DNA from: Hypoxylon rubiginosum
Lineage: Eukaryota > Ascomycota > Sordariomycetes > Xylariales > Hypoxylaceae
NCBI GenBank assembly: GCA_902806565.1
Contig: CADCXA010000062.1
Span: 1 to 64,000, forward strand
Length of the DNA stretch: 64,000 bases
Direction: 5' to 3'
This document shows, one piece after another, positions 58,559 to 64,000 of the stretch. How positions within the stretch are numbered: position 1 is the stretch's first letter; the number at the start of each line of letters is the position of its first letter. The translations under genes and the position numbers were made by a program. Below the pieces are notes generated by a model that was given only the letters and a program-made list of their open reading frames with translations, did not search any database and was not told the origin of the DNA.

Positions 58559-60484
58559 ATGGAATACAAATACCACCCTTTATCTGCAGGACCTGATGAA
58601 ATTAGGGTCCTGACACTCTATCCAGGCCAGAGCTCTGACGATGTTCAAGTCGCTCTGCACCATGTCAGCTTCAGAGAAGATGAACCTCCTCCCTTCGAAG
58701 CTCTGTCCTATGTGTGGGGGTCGCCAGCGAATCCAGTTTCCGTCACTATCAAAAGAACTATCCTCAGTTCTGGCTCAGAAATTGACCATAATCCGAGCTG
58801 CTCTCTCTCGGTGACCCAAAATCTCGGCGTTGCTCTGAGACACCTCCGAGACCGCGTCAAACCTCGCACGCTGTGGATCGATGCCATCTGCATCGACCAG
58901 AGCAGCACGAGTGAGCGAAGTCAGCAGGTGCAGAGGATGGACAAGATATACCAGCACGCGGCGCGGGTGGTCATCTGGCTAGGCCCTGAAGCTGATAATA
59001 GCAACGCCATAATGGACATCCTAGCTGAGATGGGATCTAGTATACGCCTCGACTGGGCGACACATGTCTGCGAGCCGTCGGTACCGAGCGCCCAGTATAA
59101 GATCTTGGAAACGAAAATCCGGGAAAACGGCGATGCCGCACTCACTGCCTTGTCCCACCTCCTCGCCCGACCGTGGTTTGAACGCTTGTGGGTGGTACAA
59201 GAGGCGAAGCTGTCGAACTCGGAGGCCATAGTCAATTGCGGACAGTCTACCATGCATTGGGACACGTTCCTAAAGGGAGTAATCGGCATATATTCCGATT
59301 CGGACTTAGCGAAGGCGACTCTAAACGCCAGACTTTTGGCGATTATGGACTTGTATTTCGACGTGAAGAATCGGATGCGGCTCGAAGAGCTTCTCAACAA
59401 CACGCAAACGCTGCAGTGCAGTGACAAGAGGGACAAGATATACGCTATCATGGGCCTCATAAGCGAGCCCCTGAGTATAGGGGTGGATTACAGTCTTTCG
59501 GTTTCTCAGGTCTACGAAGACGTCTTTCGACGCTACCTCGGCCATAGAAGAACCCTGGATCTTCTGACTTGGTGTGAGCTGAACAAGAACTCACCTAGGC
59601 GGCCGACGTGGGTGCCGGACTGGTCTGCACCGAGAATTACAAACCCTATGGAAAATGAGCTGGTCTCCTTTGGAGGAGTAGCCGACGTGGTATTTCTCGA
59701 AAACGGGACCCTGCGAGTAGGGGCAATTCCATGTACGTCTATCGTGCGACGCACTCTTGCGTATCCACTCGACGATGGAGACGACACCAGCCTCCGCGAT
59801 TTCATCTCTCGTGTCCTCGAACTCTTGGGCGTGGGATTTAAGGACTTGACGACGCCGCTCTACAAGACCGGATGCATCTTTTTAGAAGCGTTATGCGGCT
59901 CGCTGAATTGCCTGGACTTTCTCGTGGAGTTTGAGCCTCGCCGCTCGGGTGTTCCGGATCTTGACTCCTGTATCAGTGATTTGCTCTACTTTTTAGACCC
60001 TCGGAATCGAGGAGCATCCGATTCTGAAGATTCGGACTTCTTCTTGGTCCGTCGTTACGCATCTAGACGGCCGTTTATTACGACGCAGGAGGGCTACTTT
60101 GGCCTAGGACCGCCGGATTCCAAGCCTGGAGATGTTGTGTACTCTATACTCGGATGCAGATCGCTGGTGGTATTGAGACCATCGGCAGAGAACAAGTTCC
60201 AGGTCGTCGGCGAATGCTATCTGCATGGGTTGAATCCAGGCACGATGTTCCTCGGGCCATATCCTACAAATATGTTTAAACTTGTGTTAAAATACGATGA
60301 ATCTGCCGATTCTTGGCACACGAGACATCGAAATAAAACAACGGGCCTCCTATCGGTAGTGGATCCCAGATTCCGCTCGTTAGGCCTATATAAGGGGGGA
60401 GGAGAACCAGAAGAAGCCCCTGTTATCGATGCGAAATCCTTGAAGAGCATTGGTGTTAAGCTCGAACACATACATCTGATCTGA
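58559..60484 (+). CDS. HET-domain (heterokaryon incompatibility) protein
   Basis: This is a single uninterrupted exon of 641 aa. The HET domain begins at about residue 47 with FEALSYVWGSP and continues through LWIDAICIDQS and MDKIYQHAARVVIWLGPEAD (about 105-145) to LARPWFERLWVVQEAKLS (about 205). It then has CSDKRDKIYAIMGL and GVDYSLSVSQVYEDVFRRYL, the usual layout of large HET proteins. The start MEYKYHPL is the typical opening of the YxPL class. No NACHT, WD or patatin domain follows. It belongs to a different subclass from the HET protein at 19.5-21.7 kb, which has the Cys-rich N-terminus, so the two are not recent duplicates. Confidence 0.93.
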   Translation: MEYKYHPLSAGPDEIRVLTLYPGQSSDDVQVALHHVSFREDEPPPFEALSYVWGSPANPVSVTIKRTILSSGSEIDHNPSCSLSVTQNLGVALRHLRDRVKPRTLWIDAICIDQSSTSERSQQVQRMDKIYQHAARVVIWLGPEADNSNAIMDILAEMGSSIRLDWATHVCEPSVPSAQYKILETKIRENGDAALTALSHLLARPWFERLWVVQEAKLSNSEAIVNCGQSTMHWDTFLKGVIGIYSDSDLAKATLNARLLAIMDLYFDVKNRMRLEELLNNTQTLQCSDKRDKIYAIMGLISEPLSIGVDYSLSVSQVYEDVFRRYLGHRRTLDLLTWCELNKNSPRRPTWVPDWSAPRITNPMENELVSFGGVADVVFLENGTLRVGAIPCTSIVRRTLAYPLDDGDDTSLRDFISRVLELLGVGFKDLTTPLYKTGCIFLEALCGSLNCLDFLVEFEPRRSGVPDLDSCISDLLYFLDPRNRGASDSEDSDFFLVRRYASRRPFITTQEGYFGLGPPDSKPGDVVYSILGCRSLVVLRPSAENKFQVVGECYLHGLNPGTMFLGPYPTNMFKLVLKYDESADSWHTRHRNKTTGLLSVVDPRFRSLGLYKGGGEPEEAPVIDAKSLKSIGVKLEHIHLI

Positions 60485-61121
60485 AGCATTCTCTCGCGTA
60501 CGTACCTAGGTTAGGTAGTCATACCTCTATATGATGATTTGGGGCACCCATTCGTATGTTTGAACACTTGTTACTCCTGGAATAGCAAGGCTAGAATGAC
60601 ACAGACTTCGGCGATATTAGAAATGGTACTTCGCCATTAACTTCCTATTATAGAGATCTGCCAGGCTTCTGTGGATTTTAGTAGCGCTCCTTATTGTTCA
60701 CCTTGCCGGCTCAACGCACTCATCTTAGAGGGTTAGAGTGGCCGCTGTTAGAAGGTCGAGACACTCCTAAAATATTCTATCATTTTATCACCTTACGAAG
60801 CTCTGTGAGGGAACGTCACGGTTCATTTTACAGTATGAAAAGGTTCGGAAAAGAACTCTATTCGTAAGACTGGTACCGAGGGGAGGCTAATCCGAAATTA
60901 TGCTCAAGAAAGCGATTACGCAACCTAACGCCATCGTCATGCAGTACGGTATGCAATCTGTAGGTGTTGTCGTATTAGCACAAACCAGTAAACAGATAGA
61001 CTGGTGCCCATGCTAGTGTAACAAAGGTCTCTTCGCCGTCGTAACGTCTATTTATGGCCACCCGTGTTGGTCAAACTACTTTAGCGTAGAACTTTCATGA
61101 CCATTGCTTTGAATAGTCTCG
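60485..61121. other. Intergenic, convergent 3' ends
   Basis: This stretch lies between the + strand HET gene and the - strand RNase H gene. A CGTACCTAGGTTAGG motif occurs near 60,500. No gene is seen. Confidence 0.5.
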
Positions 61122-61694
61122 TTACGTCCACCAGCCCCAGGGAACGCGGCTTGTCCGGTACCCGTAAAAGCCAGTCGAAGAGTCAGTCGAAGTCAGATCA
61201 TCGTCGTCTTCCAGCTCGTCGAGAGCGTCGTTGCAAGCGGCGTCAGCTATCATGTTTTCCTCTCTCGGGATGTAGATGTATCTGATAGTACCGAGCTCCT
61301 TGACGGCATCGTTCAGGAGAGATGCTTCCTCGATAAGATCGCGGTTTGCGACCGGTTTTCCTTGAGAGTTGCGCCAACCGTTCCGAGACCACTTAGCGAC
61401 CCATTCGTTCATGCAGCCGATCGCGTATCGAGAGTCGGAATAGATCTTGACACGGAGGCGAGGGTAACTGTTCAGTTCCTTAAACTTCTCCAGGACCCAG
61501 TCGAGGGCAATTGTCATAGCGAGGATTTCGGCTCTCTGGTTTGTGGCGTTGTACTCGTAGGTGTCCAGAGCTTGGGTTCTCGTCTTGTGACTACCTCCTC
61601 GGAAGAAGCGGCAGGCGGCGGCGGCTCCGATTGCCGACTCGGCACCATTGCCTCGACAGCCGCCGTCGACGCGAAACTCCATAGTGTAGACCAT
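61122..61694 (-). CDS. Ribonuclease H type I, stand-alone
   Basis: This is a single exon of 190 aa. It cleaves the RNA strand of RNA:DNA hybrids using two metals. The D-E-D-D residues are visible: FRVDGGCRGNG (first D), NQRAEILAM (E), IYSDSRYAIGCM (D) and NMIADAACNDALD (last D). The basic handle region and hybrid-binding domain of larger RNases H1 are missing, so it is a minimal catalytic domain. The C-terminus has an acidic run (DELEDDDD) and an aromatic end. Stand-alone RNase H genes are common and expanded in some fungi. Absence of reverse transcriptase nearby argues against a retroelement fragment, and the intact frame suggests function. Confidence 0.88.
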   Translation of the reverse strand: MVYTMEFRVDGGCRGNGAESAIGAAAACRFFRGGSHKTRTQALDTYEYNATNQRAEILAMTIALDWVLEKFKELNSYPRLRVKIYSDSRYAIGCMNEWVAKWSRNGWRNSQGKPVANRDLIEEASLLNDAVKELGTIRYIYIPREENMIADAACNDALDELEDDDDLTSTDSSTGFYGYRTSRVPWGWWT

Positions 61695-63223
61695 CTTGAC
61701 GGTTGTAGACGTCTAGATTGATGAATTGCACCAGACTTGCCAATGGAAAGTAGATAGGATCTTCAGGTATGAAGTGACTAGACTGGTGAAGGGTTGCCTA
61801 GATATTAATTAGCAAGTTTATCTTTGAGAGGAGGAGATCAAACGACCTATTGTGTGTACTCGCAACCTAAAAGTTGGGGATTTGTTGGTTGTAATTCGTT
61901 TGTTTAGCTCGGAAATATGCGTACTCAGGCACGATTGGATTCAACCAGTTGTAGGACCATTGAAGAAAAGTTGTGTGTGTTTGGCCGCAGTGAAGTGGGG
62001 TAGGCCTGGGTGTTGTCGACAACTACCTATCTTAAGATGAACGTCGGCATGGATACCTGAATCGATGACCTTAAATATTCATTTAGGCGTTACTTGGAAG
62101 GACCAGAAATTACCTGAAGTTCGGAGCAATGACAGTCGAAGGGTGATTAAAGTAATATGAAAAACTCGAATGGTTTCTCCTAGGTATACCTACATTGAAG
62201 TGATGAATGTACGCTTAGATTAGCAGATACAGAATCCTAGCACGGAGGAAACACTTCCTCCTTATATCCTCTAGCTGACAGGATGGAAGCCTGGGAGCCG
62301 GCCGGCCGCAGAGTTTCTGGAGTCCGGGGAGCCGTCGGCTTGTAGGGCTCCAGGGTGGTCACGTGAGTCTATCACCTAATCGAAAGTTCTGACCAGGTCT
62401 GGCCGATCTGTTTTCAGCTACAAACAAGCCACAACATGCGAAGGAGATGTATAACACTGGCAGCTATAGAATCCAATACGAAAGAAACATTTCTTCAGTA
62501 ATTAGGTACTTGGAGGCTGGGGAACCTAGGGGCTCCTGGGGCTCCTGAAGTCCAAGATAATCATGTGATCACAATTACCTGGGTAATTATTTGTAGATCT
62601 TTCCTATTCCCAAGGCTAGCGCTCTTGTTTAATAAACAATTATAACTCGACGTACATAGTAGAGTCAAGTGCGAGTATTAGCCAATCAGGTTTGCTGGGC
62701 ACGATAAGCAGAATTCGTGTGGTTTTTGTGGTTGTGGTCATTATCACAAGAAGGTACATACCAAACAGATCGCGTCATTTTTCGCGTGCAGCACGACCCC
62801 TGGCTCTGGGATCTTCAACGTGGGTTATCAGGCAGTCAGGGTTGTTTGGTAAGGTTCCACCGCGTAATCGATAAAAACTACTATGTACTCGGGGCCCACC
62901 CCTACCTAGGGTGGACCATTCAGCCATTGCCGTAGAAAAATAAAATACCCAGAGGCTTGGGTCCGGGTGATAAGCCGCATTCGATACCTAAACCTTTCTC
63001 AAGTTTCACCGTTTCACCGTTCACTGATTGTTGTAATTCCTACATCGGAGCCAGTCCCGTCTTATAAGTCCGAGACCTCAATCGCCTACGCAATTGAACT
63101 CCAGACGCCAAAATTATCCAGCAGTCCTTTGCGCAACAAGGAGGAGTCTAGGACTTGGGCCTCTATATATATAGAGGGCGTGATACCTTTGGGTCCCAAT
63201 TGAGATTGAACGTGGGGCAAAGG
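61695..63223. other. Intergenic, no gene seen
   Basis: Short frames at about 62,700-62,930 lack resemblance and overlap in two phases. GGGGCTCCTGGGGCTCCTG is a local duplication near 62,530. The right end is the carrier promoter. Confidence 0.5.
63162..63177 (+). promoter_or_regulatory. TATA region of the mitochondrial carrier gene
   Basis: A palindromic TCTATATATATAGA block lies about 50 bp before the carrier ATG at 63224. It could serve as a TATA box with a very short leader; assignment is tentative. Confidence 0.35.
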
Positions 63224-64000
63224 ATGGCGGACGCTGCCCAGGACCTCGACTCCAAAGATGGTGCTCTCAGCACCGCGAAGGATCTGTTCGCTGGAGCTGT
63301 TGGAGGAGTTGCCCAGGTTCTGATAGGTAGGCGGCATTCACCCCTTTCACCAAACTTGATCGCCATGATGATTTATGGCAATATGGCAATGTCTTCCGGC
63401 GAGGTTGAGGGGCTCTGTGCGACCAAGACATGATGATATCACGCACAACCGCGGGCACTCGACGACTGAGAAACTCCGCGAGTCATGCAACCAACCTCCG
63501 CCTCTTGCATGAAATTTGGCCCACACTATGCCTCAAATATGTAAATGAGAAATGTATCCTTCACTAACAGCTTCCAGGCCAACCCTTCGACATCGTCAAG
63601 GTCCGCCTGCAGACGACCACGGCGTACAGCTCGGCGCTCAACGCCGCGACCACCATCTACGCCAAGGAGGGCGCCCTGGCCTTCTACAAGGGCACTCTGA
63701 CGCCGCTCCTCGGCATCGGCGCCTGCGTGTCCATCCAGTTCGGCGCCTTCGGCTGGGCGCGGCGGTACTTCGAGAACGCCAACGGCGCGGGACAACAGCT
63801 GAGCTACGGCCAGTACTACGCCGCCGGCGCCTTCGCCGGCGTCGCCAACTCGGTCATCTCGGGCCCCATCGAGCACGTGCGCATCCGGCTGCAGACGCAG
63901 CCCCACGGCGCCGACCGCCTGTATTCCGGCCCCCTCGACTGCGTGCGCAAGCTGTCCGCCCACGGCGGCGGCGTCCTGCGGGGCCTGTACCGCGGCGAGG
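63224..64000 (+). CDS. Mitochondrial carrier family protein, cut by window end
   Basis: Exon 1 is 63224-63326; exon 2 starts at 63578 and runs off the window (175 residues seen). The 251-bp intron is long for this window, with donor GTAGGC and branch CACTAAC. The first carrier repeat begins DLFAGAVGGVAQVLIGQPFDIVKVRLQ, with the PxDxxKxRxQ-type signature split by the intron. The second repeat begins GQYYAAGAFAGVANSVISGPIEHVRIRLQTQ, where the signature is PIEHVRIRLQ. The block YKGTLTPLLGIGACVSIQFGAF resembles the fungal YMC1/carnitine carrier branch of the SLC25 family, inner-membrane exchangers of amino acids or acylcarnitines. Exact substrate cannot be decided without the rest. Confidence 0.9.

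Overview
The window looks like a chromosomal segment of a filamentous ascomycete (Pezizomycotina, probably Sordariomycetes-like). The reasons are many short 50-90 bp introns with GTAAGT-type donors and CTAAC/CTAAT branch sites, HET-domain genes, an asco-laccase ending in DSGI, cutinase- and DUF1996-type secreted proteins, and a large AT-only block whose surviving repeat copies differ almost only by transitions, the signature of repeat-induced point mutation (RIP). The genus cannot be told from the sequence alone.

Region 1 (about 1-19,250) is an extremely AT-rich isochore without an intact gene. Inside it lies a RIP-degraded LTR retrotransposon (4,468-16,672). It has two ~282 bp direct LTRs, a polypurine tract before the 3' LTR, a 13-bp tandem array near its 5' end, and a recognisable Ty3/gypsy RNase H terminus on the + strand. 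The element is long, and its residual G/C strand skew flips near 14.5 kb, which suggests a nested insertion. The block ends abruptly at about 19.25 kb.

Region 2 (19.5-36.4 kb) holds a HET-domain gene (-), a seven-exon laccase (-), a small secreted protein (+), a hypothetical protein (-), a gene-poor stretch with a possible solo LTR and a weak spliced ORF, a secreted DUF1996 protein (+) and a cytochrome P450 (+).

Region 3 (36.4-50.8 kb) holds a His/Pro/Gly-rich secreted repeat protein with dibasic (Kex2-type) sites (+), an atypical protein kinase with a putative mitochondrial leader (+), a secreted M64-family metallopeptidase (+), 3-ketodihydrosphingosine reductase (-) and a GPI-type cutinase-family enzyme (+) whose intron has lost its AG acceptor.

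Region 4 (50.9-64 kb) holds a four-TM DUF3176-like membrane protein (-), tRNA-Ile(AAT) (-), a 14-TM MFS transporter (-) with a 10-nt micro-exon, an intron-containing tRNA-Pro(AGG) (+), a second HET-domain gene (+), a type I RNase H (-) and a mitochondrial carrier cut by the window end (+).

There is no clear biosynthetic cluster. The mix is accessory and secretome-rich (laccase, cutinase-like enzyme, DUF1996, M64 peptidase, HET), next to a silenced repeat block, with housekeeping genes (sphingolipid reductase, tRNAs, mitochondrial carrier) interspersed. Exon coordinates were deduced by hand from splice signals, frame continuity and family resemblance; no database search or alignment was run.
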